NCBI GenBank assembly: GCA_006384855.1
Contig: VCJN01000067.1
Span: 27,861-91,860 of the forward strand
Reading direction: 5' to 3'
DNA length: 64,000 bases
Source: Tetraselmis striata
Lineage: Eukaryota > Chlorophyta > Chlorodendrophyceae > Chlorodendrales > Chlorodendraceae
The position numbers and the translations under genes were made by a program. The notes under the pieces were generated by a model. It was given only the letters and a program-made list of their open reading frames with translations. It did not search any database and was not told the DNA's origin. Shown here piece by piece: positions 9,861-19,371 of the stretch. Every line of letters begins with the position of its first letter. Position 1 is the stretch's first letter.

Positions 9861-11400
9861 CTTAGCAGCTCAACGACGGGACGAGCGCTCTATGTCGGGA
9901 CCACACCCCCCCCCCCCCTCCGCCCCACCCACCGTACATGCTTCATTTAAACCTTCCCCGGTGCGACGCGTCTTACAGCCACAGCCGAGTGCGGCTCAAC
10001 CAACCGCCTCCCATACCATCTCATCGATGTGTCAGTCGGTTGTCACCCTGCGTGTTACAACTGGTTCGCAACGGCCAAGCTTCGCGCGTGTACGTTACGC
10101 GCGTGACAGGCGCTACGAGCGCGAAGAGCGTACGGGGCGGCCCTCCTACCTGAACCTAGCCCAGCAAACCCGTACTGGTGATGTTGTAAACCCGTCCAGC
10201 AACTACCAGCCAACCGCCGAAAACCTAACTGCTACCACCGAGTACTTTGCCAACATGAGCCGACCTTCTGTTACTCTGTCGGCCAAGCGCCGCACTTACG
10301 TAATTGACGAGCCCGAAGCTGTTGCCCCTTGAGCTGCTTCACTCCGGTCTCGGCTGCATGACGCGTTCGGCTCTGACGAGTTGGGGCAGCGGACCCTCGA
10401 TCTATTCTCGAGCTCCCTCATCGCTCAGACACTCAAGAGTAACGCCGGAAAATTGTCTCAGTTCGCGGAGTTCTGCCACGACTCTGAGAACATCAGCCCG
10501 TTGGAGGCGACTAGTGCTGTCGTCCAGTACGTTGCTTGGGTTGGTGAGCGTGGGCACAATGGGGCTAAGTCGTTGCAGCCCTACCCGTCCGCAATCAACA
10601 CGTTCTTCGAGCTACACAACCTCGACCCAAGGACAGCATGCACCTTACTACAGCTCGTCGTGGCCTGATGCTACGGCATCCCCGGCTAGACGCTGCCCCT
10701 TTGAGAGTCCCAATGCATGCTGATGTCGCTTACAGCTTCGTCGAGCAGGCAGAGTTGATTGTGACTGCTCCCATCCCAGAGTACCAGTACAACTTCCGAG
10801 CCCTCGTGGCCTCGTTTGTCAACTTCATGTTCTTTGCCAGGGGACTTACTGGCGTGTCCCGCCGAGTGCGGGTCATGCATGTCGACGGTTACAACATTAC
10901 CTTGCATGTGTACCGCGAGAAATGCCGCGCTAGTCGACGGGGCCCCGACGACCTGCGCGTGCTGCTTCTTCAAGTGTCAGAGCACCCCCGCATCGCGCGT
11001 CTCCTGCATCACTTCGCCGACCACGTACAGTCTGCCCCCTGGTTCCTGTTGCCTTGGGCAAAACTAACTTCTGGGCGATCACCCCGAGCGAGCAGTCCAA
11101 TTCTTGCCACAATATGTCGGAATGGCTCTCTGCGGATGTTCGTCTTGTCGGTGCTGCCCCTCCCGCCGGCACTTCCTCGAGCTCACACGGCCTTCGCAAG
11201 GGACCAGCGTTTGCCGCTAATGCTATCGGAACTCCACTGTCCCACATTCGCTACCAAGGCGGCTGGGCCACTAACTCCGACGTCGTTTTGGACTTCATCG
11301 ACCCCAACGTCCTTCCTTCGCCTAGCGTGTGGTTCTTCTTCGGTCACATCGCGCCCCTCCGCCACTTCCAAGTCCAACAAGACTCCGCAGCGGTAGGTGG
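9823..11400 (+). pseudogene. tyrosine recombinase of YR element 3 (Tyr to Phe)
   Basis: A proline-rich leader (9823-10332) ends at an in-frame TGA (10330-10332), after which the frame continues as AASLRSRLHDAFGSDELG. The core-binding domain is at 10381-10668 (LSQFAEFCHDSENISPLEA, YPSAINTFFELHNLDP). After a shift comes the catalytic domain: VSRRVRVMHVDGYNITLHVY (box I Arg, about 10857), YREKCRASRRG (Lys), SHGLRKGPAFAANAIG (box II, 11183), GGWATNSDVVLDFIDPN (11258). The spacing of GGW to the final motif is like Cre recombinase. The expected nucleophile Tyr is Phe (codon 11294-11296), which would abolish strand cleavage. Confidence 0.7.
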
Positions 11401-11476
11401 CCTTCCCGCTGCCCACTTCATGACTTGGCGCTACCCCTTCTCCGTCAATCCACCGCTCTCTCCGTTCGCTCATGAC

Positions 11477-11815
11477 TGGCAAAACCAGACTCAACTTGGA
11501 AATGATCTAAACTAGTTTATGGGGTTTCCTCCCTTGACCTAACCGCTTTTCAGCTACAAGTGCCGCTCAGTGGTACGGGAATTAGACACCTGTCGTTGCG
11601 CCCTTTTTTGGGTGCAGCACGAGTAGACATAAAAGCAGCCATAACAGCTGAGCCTGCCATCTTCCAGTTTTTGATGTATTACACGCAGCGCCCCCCCCCC
11701 CCCCCCCTGACTCCGTTTCCCCTCATCCACGCTTTCACTTAACCTTCCTGCCAGTTTCGGCTCTGGACCGCGTAAAACATTCTGTCCGACATTTTTGGCA
11801 ACACCAGACTCAACT
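11477..11815 (+). repeat. B1-A2-B2 block of YR element 3
   Basis: B1 (11477-11497, tggcaaaaccagactcaact) recurs as B2 (11796-11815, one mismatch) on either side of A2 (11509-11690) plus about 105 bp. A C homopolymer starts directly after A2. Confidence 0.8.
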
Positions 11816-11831
11816 GTCACAAAAGTTTCAA

Positions 11832-12172
11832 AGTTGAGTCTGATTTTGCCAAAAAAGGTCGCGCAGGCTGTTTTACACGGTCAAGAGCCGAAATTGGCAG
11901 GAAGGTAAAGTGAAATCGTGGAGGGAAAAACGGAGTCAGGGAGGGCGTTGCGTGGAACGCAGCGAAAACTGGAAGATGGCAGGCTCAGCTGTTATGGCTG
12001 CTTTTATGTCTACTCGTGCTGCACCCAAAAAAGGGCGCAACGACAGGTGCCTAATTCCCGTACCACTAAGCAGCACTTGTAGCTAAAAAGCGGTTAGGGC
12101 AAGGGAGGAAGCCCCATAAACTAGTTTAGATCATTTCAAAGTTTAAACTAGTTTTTGAGTCTGGTTTTGCCA
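11832..12172 (-). repeat. B1-A2-B2 block of YR element 4
   Basis: B1 (12155-12172) and B2 (11832-11851) both read tggcaaaa-c-agactcaac on the minus strand and flank A2 (11958-12127). Confidence 0.8.
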
Positions 12173-12199
12173 GTCATGAGCGAACGGAGAGAGCGGTGG

Positions 12200-13865
12200 A
12201 TTGACGGAGAAGGGGTAGCGCCAGGTCATGAAGTGGGCAGCGGGAAGGCCACCGCTGCGGAGTCATGTTCGACTTGGAAGTGGCGGAGGGGCGCGATGTG
12301 GCCAAAGAAGAACCATGCGCCAGGTAAAGGAAGAACGTTGGGGTCGATGTAGTCCAGAACGACGTCGGAGTTAGTGGCCCAGCCGCCTTGGTAGCGAATG
12401 TGGGACAATGGTACTCCGATGGCGTTGGCGGCAGACGCTGCTCCCTTGCGAAGGCTGCGTGAGGTCCGGGAAGTGCCGGCGGGAGGGGCAGCACCAACAA
12501 GACGGACGGATGCAAACAGCCCGTCCGACATTGTAGCGGCGGTCCAAGGTGTTAACTGCTCGCTTGGGGTGACCGCCCAGAAGTTTGATTCAGCCAAGGC
12601 AACAGAAACCAGGGTGACAGACTGTACGTGGTCGATGAAGTGGTGCAGGAGACGTGCAACCGGGGGTGTTCTGACACCGGAAGGAGAAGCACGCGTAGGT
12701 CGTCGGGGCCCCGTCGGCCAGCGCGACCTTTCTCGCGGTACACCTGCAGGGTAATGTTATAAACGTCGACATGCACATCCCGCACTCGGCATGAGACGCC
12801 ACTAGGTCCCATGGCGAAGAACATGAAGCTGACAACCGAGGCCACGAGGGCTTGGAAGTCGTACTGGTACTCTGGGATGGGAGCAGACACAATCAACTTG
12901 GCCCTCGCGACGAAGCGGTAAGCTACATCGGCAGGCAGAGGAACCCGCAAAGGGGCGGCTTCCAGACGTCGCTGCCGCAGCATTAGCCCACGCCTAGTTG
13001 CAATGAGGTGTAGGCTGTCTTTGGCGATTGGGTCGAAGTTGTGCAGCTCGAAGAACGTGTTGATTGCCGACATGTAGGGTTGCAATGACTTAGCTCCGAT
13101 GTGCCCTCGCTCACCAATCCAGGCAACGTACCGGACGACAGTAGCAGTGGTCCCTCCAGTGGGCTGATGTTCTCGGAGTCGTGGCAGAAGTCTGCGAACT
13201 GAGACAGCCTGCCGGCGTAACTCTTGAGTGTCTGAGCGGTGAGGAAGCTGGAGAGCAGGTCGAGCGTCCGCTGCCCTAACTCGTCTGAGCCGAAAGCATC
13301 ATGCAGCCGAGATCGCAGTGAAGCAGCCTAGGGAGCGACAGCTTCGGGCTCGTCAATTACGTAAGTGCGTCGTTTTACCGACAGAGTAGCAGGGGGGCGA
13401 CTAATGTTTGCAAAGTATTCGGCAGCAGCGGTTAGGTTTCCGGCGGTTGGCCGGTACGTAGTTGCTGGACGGGTTTGCAGTAGCACCAATACGGGTTTGC
13501 AGGGCTAGGTTTAGGTAAGAGGGCCGCCCCGCGCGCCCTTCGCGCTCGTAGCGCCTGTCACGCGTGTAACGTACACGCGCGAAGGTTGGTCGTTGCGAAC
13601 CAGTTGTTACACGCAGTGTGACAACCGACGGACGCAGTCCCGAAATGGTACGGGAGGCGCTTGGTTGAGCCGCCTTGCGCAGGTGTGCGGATGGTTGAGC
13701 CGCACTCGGCTGTAGCTGTAAGAAGCGCCGCACCGAGGAAGGTCTAAATGAAGTCTGTAACGTTGGGGGGGGGGGGGTGGGGTCAGGTCCTGACACAGGG
13801 CGCTCATCCCGTCGTTGAGCTGCAAGGGTGCGCTTTGCGGCGGTCACCGAAAGGTGGCCTCGCAA
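12200..13865 (-). pseudogene. tyrosine recombinase of YR element 4 (box II His to Arg)
   Basis: The leader at 13865-13401 contains a basic RYTRDRRYEREGRAGRPSYL segment. It is followed by YVIDEPEAVAP and a TAG stop (13328-13330), then AASLRSRLHDAFGSDELG. The core-binding and catalytic parts are at 13085-12552 (AINTFFELHNFDPIAKDSL, VSCRVRDVHVDVYNITLQVY, YREKGRAGRRGPDDLRVLLL). The C-terminal motifs are at 12597-12226: SRSLRKGAASAANAIG and GGWATNSDVVLDYIDPN. The box II His is Arg (codon 12457-12459), while the nucleophile Tyr is intact (12349-12351). Frameshifts occur near 13420, 13120 and 12590. Confidence 0.7.
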
Positions 13866-13879
13866 GGCTCCAGCAGCTC

Positions 13880-14778
13880 CGACGAAAGGCGCGCCTCACC
13901 GTCACTCGTGCTCACCTTCGCGGCCTCGCCCGTGTCCACCGCCACGTCCTCGTCCACGCCCGCGCCCTGCAGCTGCTGCCGTAACTCGAGCAATAGCGGT
14001 TGCTTTTGCGCAGATGGCAACTGCCGCCTCGAAAACGCGACGCTCGTAGTCCTTCATGACGTCCCCAAAATCGCGGAACCCAGATGCTCAGAAGCAGGCT
14101 GAAAGTGTTGGGCACGCAGCACGTCCAGAACACCTTGGTCACCGTGCACACGCTTGACCTCATTAAGCCTCCGTAAGCAGGCCAAACGAAAGCGAAACGC
14201 CTTGTCGATGGCTCCGGCGTGGTTCCGAGCTCTCGCGATGTAGGGAGTGAAGTCCTGACTTGCAGCAAGGACGTAGGGCAGCAGCTCGTCGAAAGCTACG
14301 TAAAGTGCGGCCATGTGGGCGCCGAAACACGACGTCCATAAATACTCCTCCTGGACGGCAGACGCCGGTCATCCTGCTTGAGGTACACGTTCGTTAGGTC
14401 GGTGCTCAAGGGGGAGAGCCCATGCACTCGGCTGACCGGTCGAACGGCCTCGTAACCGGACTCTGCTCGCTCTAGTAGCTCTTGCACCGCGAGGTAGTCA
14501 TCCTCGTCACTCACGGATTTTGCTCCGACACGGCCGCTCTGGGCTAGCTCTAGCAAGTCGGGGCGCACTGCGGCTCCCCCGCTGCCTGTCGGCTGACTTG
14601 CGATGCGCTGCCCGGAATAACCGGAGCCATGTGCCCCTTCTCCACCAACAACCCTCTCACGAGCCGTCAGCTGGGCGAATGCTGTCGCAAGCTCACGCAG
14701 TAATGTAGACTGGGCCTTCACGTTTGCGTGTAGCGACTCGAGCGTCGTCTCAACGACGGGTTCTTCTCCATCTGGCAT
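13880..14778 (-). pseudogene. ORF1 (gag-like) of YR element 4
   Basis: It starts at ATG 14778 (MPDGEEPVVETTLESLHANV) and is open through LLERAESGYEAVRPVS and LTNVYLKQDDRRL. It then shifts frame at about 14350 into MAALYVAFDELLPYVLAA and AIDKAFRFRLACLRRLNEV. A last shift gives DVMKDYERRVFEAAVAICAK and a glycine/arginine tail (AGRGRGRGRGGGHGRGREG). This is the most complete ORF1 of the family, about 300 residues. An acidic start, helical middle and RG tail fit a gag-like RNA/DNA-binding protein; no named domain is recognised. Confidence 0.55.
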
Positions 14779-14903
14779 GGTAACTCACGGACGTACGGAT
14801 GAGAATATCACACTCGGGTGGTGAGCCGGGTGTTGTCTTGAACAACCTGGGGTGACCTTGCTCGCAAAAGGTTACGAGACAGTTTTTACATCGCTGCGTG
14901 GAA

Positions 14904-15077
14904 CGCAGCGAAAACTGGAAGATGGCAGCCTCGGCTGTTATGGCTGCTTTTATGTCTACTCGTGCTGCACCCAAAAGGGCGCAACGATAGGTGCCTAGTT
15001 CCCGTACCACTGACGAGCAGCACTTGTAGCTGAAAAGCGGTTAGGTCAAGGGAGGAAATAACCCCATAAACTAGTTT
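14904..15077 (-). repeat. A1 terminal repeat of YR element 4
   Basis: Inverted match of 8624-8807 and direct match of 11958-12127. It ends at ccccataaactagttt. Confidence 0.85.
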
Positions 15078-15089
15078 AGATCATTACAT

Positions 15090-15300
15090 TAACTATATCT
15101 GCAAATGGCGATTAGGAAATCACCCGAAAAGGCAATATAGGAAACGTCCCACAGCAGCAATTGTTGCGAGGTGGAAACAACACTATAAGTAGAGGGTGCG
15201 GAATGAGCACGGGCATACGCATCAGACTTGCTTGGCCGTCGACACTCCGGCAGCGAGAATACCGCCAAGGTACCGCCATGCACGCAAGCAGTGACACATA
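15090..15300 (-). mobile_element. LINE-C 3' end fragment
   Basis: Reverse complement of about 41385-41590. Shared pieces, read on the minus strand, include tggcggtattctcgctgccg, tgcgtatgcccgtgctcatt, ggacgtttcctatattgcc and cgccatttgcag. It is a 5'-truncated copy of the LINE whose C-terminal coding part lies at 40674. Confidence 0.65.
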
Positions 15301-15519
15301 ATACATTTACTGCTGTACTACTCCTGCTAACACAGCATACCCAGCCCCTGCGAAAGGGGGCTTTACTGTTTGTGCTGACCTGGGGGCGCCGCTCCGCCAG
15401 CGCGCATGCGCGCCACTGTACTCCGCGCGCCAACACAACCTGCTGTTGGACTTCACGCCAGGAACGATACAGGTATAGTAATGCTACCTGACCTACCTAC
15501 GGTAGGTACCCTGTATGAT
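15301..15519. other. spacer between LINE end and tandem repeat
   Basis: No gene is seen. It holds a palindrome gcgcgcatgcgcgc near 15397 and the motif cctgacctacctacggtagg (15488), which recurs in part at about 19503 and 19783 beside other LINE ends. Confidence 0.4.
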
Positions 15520-15917
15520 TTTTCTCGTTCGCGGCAGTTTGTTTCGACTGCTACGCGGCTTGCATGCGGCGGGCAGCTGCGACTACGGCGCGGCGGGCGG
15601 CTCCAAGAGCGGCGGCATCGCGGCGGTACGCGGTATTTTCTCGTTCGCGGCAGTTAGTTACGACTGCTACGCAGCTTGCCTGCGGCGGGCAGCTGCGACT
15701 ACGGCGCGGCGGGCGGCTCCAGGAGCGGCGGCATCGCGGCGGCACCCGGTATTTTCTCGTTCGCGGCAGTTAGTTACGACTGCTGCGCGGCTTGCCTGCG
15801 GCGGGCAGCTGCGACAACGGCGCGGCGGGCGGCTCCAGGAGCGGCGGCATCGCGGCGGCACCCGGTATTTTCTCGTTCGCGGCAGTTAGTTACGACTGCT
15901 ACGCGGCTTGACTGCGG
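15520..15917 (+). repeat. 116-bp tandem repeat, about 3.4 copies
   Basis: The phrase ttctcgttcgcggcagt recurs with an exact spacing of 116 bp (anchor C at 15524, 15640, 15756, 15872). Each unit continues with a GC-rich part ending in gcggcatcgcggcgg. Because 116 is not a multiple of three, the long open frames across it are not evidence of coding. It abuts the 5' side of the LINE-A remnant, so it may be a LINE promoter-like 5' repeat. Confidence 0.85.
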
Positions 15918-18900
15918 CGCCTGGCCCGTGCCCCCGGTGTTTCCGTCTGCCGAGGAGGTGGGCCAGGCGGCCCGCTTTCTATGGCCGACGACATGCAGAC
16001 GACATACGGTGTGGCGGGGAGTCGGGGCGCACCCTAGGTGGCCTACGTCATGTCGGCGCAAACTTCCACCGAGACATGGGGGCGCTGGGGCTCCACATCG
16101 AGGCGAGGGAAAAGCAAGAGATTCAGCGGGCGACTGCGGCGACTCCGCGCGACGGGAAGCACAAGAAGCGGGCGAAGCGACACCGTCCATCTTGACCTTT
16201 GCTTGCATGTTCTTTGTGTGTTTGCCTTACTATGTGTTGCGCGAGGCTTCGTGTAAGTGTGTGCTCCCTAACTATGCTTTGAACCTTGCCCTCTACCCAG
16301 GTTTAACCCCTTCTTTCGAGACCTCGGGGACCCGTGGGCGGTGCTGGGGGCCGCACCGGATCCTGGCCAGTGGAATCGCGCGCCACCCTCCCCACGCAGG
16401 GAGTAGGGTTGCGTGTCCGATATGGCCTAAGCTGGTTTACATCCCCCAGCTTGCAACCAAGGGTGCACCCCTCCCATCGCGGCAGGCGGCTTGCCCGGTG
16501 TGCGGCAGTGGGTGCGGCTGTGCGTCGGGGTCAAACCTTGCCGTCAAGTCCACTTAGCTCGAATCCCTGATGGAGCTGTTTTCCCAGGGCCAGGCTCTCA
16601 AATTGCGAGGAAGCCCCTTGCGAGGTTGAGCAACTCGGGTATGGGCACAACGCGGGAGAGGGGCACGGAGATACACTTTTGTGCAGCGCCTGGTTCCTCA
16701 ATTACCAGCGCCACCCCAGGATCGGGCCACACGCAGCCAAGTCCCTCCACCTAGCTACGGCTGAGTGTAGAGCCGTGCCTGGCTATGATACGCAATATGC
16801 TCGGAGGGGAAGGTTCAGAGACTAGACGGGAGCCGGTGCGGCGGGGCACCGCCGTGCTCAAGATATAGTCCCTCACCAGCTGAGAGGGTGCCTGTAGTGA
16901 GCTCCCCAGGGAGGGGTGAGCCACAGGGGCTGGGCCGTTCCCAGCTATGTGAGATCGTATAATATGGAGCTAGTATGGGAGTGAGCTCCGCGGCTCGGGG
17001 GTTGGTGGAACGGCATGCCACCCTCGTGACTGCCCATGTTTGTAAAAATATGATCTCGAGGCACCATCATCCAGCGCCACATCGATTGCTCTCCACTACA
17101 CCTTGTTATCCCTGCGCTCCTAGCCTCCCTCTCCACGAATTTGTATCTGATCGTGGACGACCGGTCCGCCCCTCTGCGGTCGGAGGACGGCGTGCAACAG
17201 GGCGCACCTTTGGCCACGACTTCCTTTTGCGTCGCGATTCACCCCGAGGTGCAGCAGTGTGATACCACGTTGGAGGTCAATGACGGGGCGGCGCGCTTCA
17301 ACGCCGACGATGGATTTTTGGTGGGCCTTCCGGAGCACGTTCGGCCGGCTCTCCACGCCTTCCGCACGTCCATCAAGGCGTCCGTGGGGCTTGGGGTGCG
17401 CTTCGACAAGATGCAGGCGTACAGCGCAGCCATGGAGGCCGCGCGGCGTGAGGCTCCGGCCGACATCGAGTGGCCCGAGCTAGATGGCCATCACGGCATC
17501 GCGGTCCTGAACGTGCCGCTCGGATCACCAGAGTATGTGCAGGCGTACATGCGCGGCAAGGCGGAGGAGCTACGAGAGGAGGTGGACGCTAGCCTGAGCA
17601 AGCTTTTGTCTGCCAAGCCCAGCCGTCGGTACACCCACGCCTTGCATCACCACGCATGGGCCCTGCTCAAGCATTGCATGCAACACAAGGCGGGGTATTG
17701 GCTCCGCAATTGTCTTCCGTCCGAGGTGGAGGCCTTTGCAGAGGCGGTGGATGTCACCATCCTCGCGGCGGTCCAACGGGTGCTAGGGGTCTCTTTTGAT
17801 CCCTCCACGTACGGCACCGACACCAATCCGGTGGTCACCGATTTCTTGGGGGAGCTTTTGCACGACCCCGACCCCATGCCAGCGGAGGTGGCTACCTTGA
17901 GCGAGGATGCAGTGGCCAGGGCGCGCATCAGGCTTCACCTCCCCACTCGATTGAAGGGAGCTGGCATCCGCCGCATGGCTACCGTTCGTGATGCCGCCTT
18001 CATCGGCTGCATGAATGCCATCCTCCCAAGGTTCTTGACAACTCCGGCACCAACACCCCCACCCCTGGTTTCTTCGACCCACAGCTCGGGTCCGTACTTG
18101 GACGAGGCAGCTTCAACGCAACTTCTTCCGCCCGCCAGTATGACCACTTCCTCAACGATGCTCATGGGTCGGACAGCTACGCCGCGGAGATGCGCGAGGC
18201 GTGGGGCCGCCTCCAAGCGGCTTCTGCTGGCCATCTCGGCGACGCAGACGCACGCCATATGGAGCGGGAAGTGGAGGCTGCGTCGGGCTCGCAAAAGGAG
18301 CTGGCAGCATTTCTAGACCAGGCCAACAACTCTCGGCTTCGAAATGAGGTGTGCGCTCTCCCTGCCACATGTAGGGAACGGATCTTGTTCAACCAGCTCG
18401 ACACGGCGTCAGGCATGTGGACAGTGGCCATCCCCACCGCGCGGACAGCCATGAATCCGCATGAGCTGCGGGAGGTCGCTGCCGGGTACTTCTTTCTGCC
18501 TAGCCCGTGCTTGGCCCCGGTGGTTGGGTGCCAGATCATTCTGCCCTCGACGGAGCACAACCCCGTCACTGTCGACCTATACGGCGACGCGCTCATGAAC
18601 CTCCCGGCGCCTGGAGACGCTCACTGGCGTGTACAGCACGACGCTATCGCAGATGCCTTCCGCGATCACTATGTTCACGACCTAGGTATTGCGGTACGGC
18701 GGGAGGTGGATGACTTGTTCCAGCAGGCAGTGCCTCTCGGCAACACCGTACCCAGGGATGAACTCAAGGACCTAGTGCCGGACGCAGAGCTCTCCCTTCC
18801 GGCGTTCAACGTCGTGACCGGGAGTTATGATCCCCGGAGCTTGAAGTCCACGCACGCTGCTGGAGTTCAAGACTATGCGGTACGGGCGGGGTCAAGTACA

Positions 18901-19330
18901 CTTCAGTGCCCCGGGCCACGGCTGTGGATCGGTTTGAGCGCTCCCTGTTGGGCGACATACAACGGGGGTTGGCTGCGCGGGATGCGGCGTGGCACAAAAC
19001 AGAGCCCGGACAGAAGGGTCCTCTTCGAGACATCCTGGATATGTCGGAGTACACGCACGGGCATGGTCTTCGGCACAGTGGGTGAGGTGAGCAAGGGGGT
19101 GCACCGCACAGTGCGTGGTATCGCGCATGCTTGGCTGCGGATCGGCGGGGTGCCCTCTCATCGCGGGGCACTCGGTGCATCACCCGGGCTCATCAGGAGG
19201 CCTTGCTCGCAAGAAATTTCCTCGGGGTCCTGAGCTTGGTGGCCGCTCGAGAGCGCGCTCGCTGCCTCATCAGACGGCGCAGATTCGTCTGCCATCCCGT
19301 TGCTGAAGCTGCACAGCACGTCCGAGGATC
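15918..19330 (+). pseudogene. LINE-A non-LTR retrotransposon remnant with reverse transcriptase
   Basis: An upstream ORF fragment (to 16195) has a basic end (GKHKKRAKRHRPS). The reverse transcriptase is recognised by VRQWVRLCVG (about 16500), then, after the group I intron, NMISR/GTIIQ, EDGVQQGAPLATTSFCVAIH (17177, the GxxxQGxxLx motif) and FNADDGFLVG (17299, the catalytic (F/Y)-x-D-D). The connection region continues to about 18030, where a frameshift moves the frame into SGTNTPTPGFFDPQLGS and then 18190-18840. The C-terminal part has VDLYGDALMNLP, WRVQHDAIADAFRDH and, after another shift, VPRATAVDRFERSLLGDI. It would copy its own RNA at the target site. At least four shifts make it inactive. 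Confidence 0.75.
16555..17042 (+). ncRNA. group I intron (IC1-like core) inside the LINE-A reverse transcriptase
   Basis: All conserved core elements are present in order: P3 ggctc (16593-16597), P4 tgcg (16604-16607), P5 gccc/gggc (16613/16724), P4' cgca (16732, within acgcagccaagtcc), P6 ccctcc/ggagggg (16743/16803). The R element ggttcagagactagacgg (16812) and S element aagatatagtcc (16860-16871) form P7. P3' is gagcc (16830), P8 cggtgc/gcaccg (16834/16846), P9 ccctc/gaggg (16870/16884). P and Q elements resemble the Tetrahymena rRNA intron. Borders are inferred: a U at 16554-16555 and a terminal G at 17038 or 17042. Either pairing restores an in-frame ...HF(C)KNMISR junction. No homing endonuclease ORF is seen. 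Group I introns splice themselves out of RNA using guanosine. Confidence 0.85.
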
Positions 19331-19371
19331 ACCCACACACACACGTGCTCGCGTGGCCCGGACTCTGAACC

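Larger units (their letters stand above)
8624..11815 (+). mobile_element. YR element 3 (split direct repeats, RT-less, degenerate)
   Basis: A1 is 8624-8807. The 3' block is B1 (11477-11497), A2 (11509-11690), B2 (11796-11815). ORF1 and YR are the most readable of the three plus-strand copies. The element is the left arm of a large palindrome whose right arm is element 4; only 16 bp separate the two B2 ends. The nucleophile tyrosine codon is TTC (Phe). Confidence 0.75.
8624..15077. repeat. 6.45-kb palindrome formed by YR elements 3 and 4
   Basis: Arm 1 (8624-11815) and arm 2 (11832-15077) are reverse-complementary along their whole length, including ORFs and terminal repeats. The spacer is 16 bp (gtcacaaaagtttcaa). 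Homology stops at the A1 outer ends: sequence at 8600-8623 does not match 15078-15100. The repeat is therefore two element copies placed B2-to-B2, not a duplication of flanking DNA. Confidence 0.8.
11832..15077 (-). mobile_element. YR element 4 (split direct repeats, RT-less, degenerate)
   Basis: Minus-strand element: A1 14904-15077, B1 12155-12172, A2 11958-12127, B2 11832-11851. ORF1 and YR lie between. It keeps the nucleophile Tyr lost in element 3 but has lost the box II His. Divergence from element 3 is spread along the arms, with different lesions, so both copies have aged separately or exchanged little. Confidence 0.75.

Noticed and set aside
1407-15077. Prophage or bacterial integron because of the recombinases
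   Set aside because: Recombinases are linked to split direct repeats and gag-like ORFs, lie among eukaryotic LINEs, and have no phage genes or attC sites.
15520-15917. CRISPR-like array
   Set aside because: Units are contiguous 116-bp tandem repeats with no unique spacers, and the context is eukaryotic.
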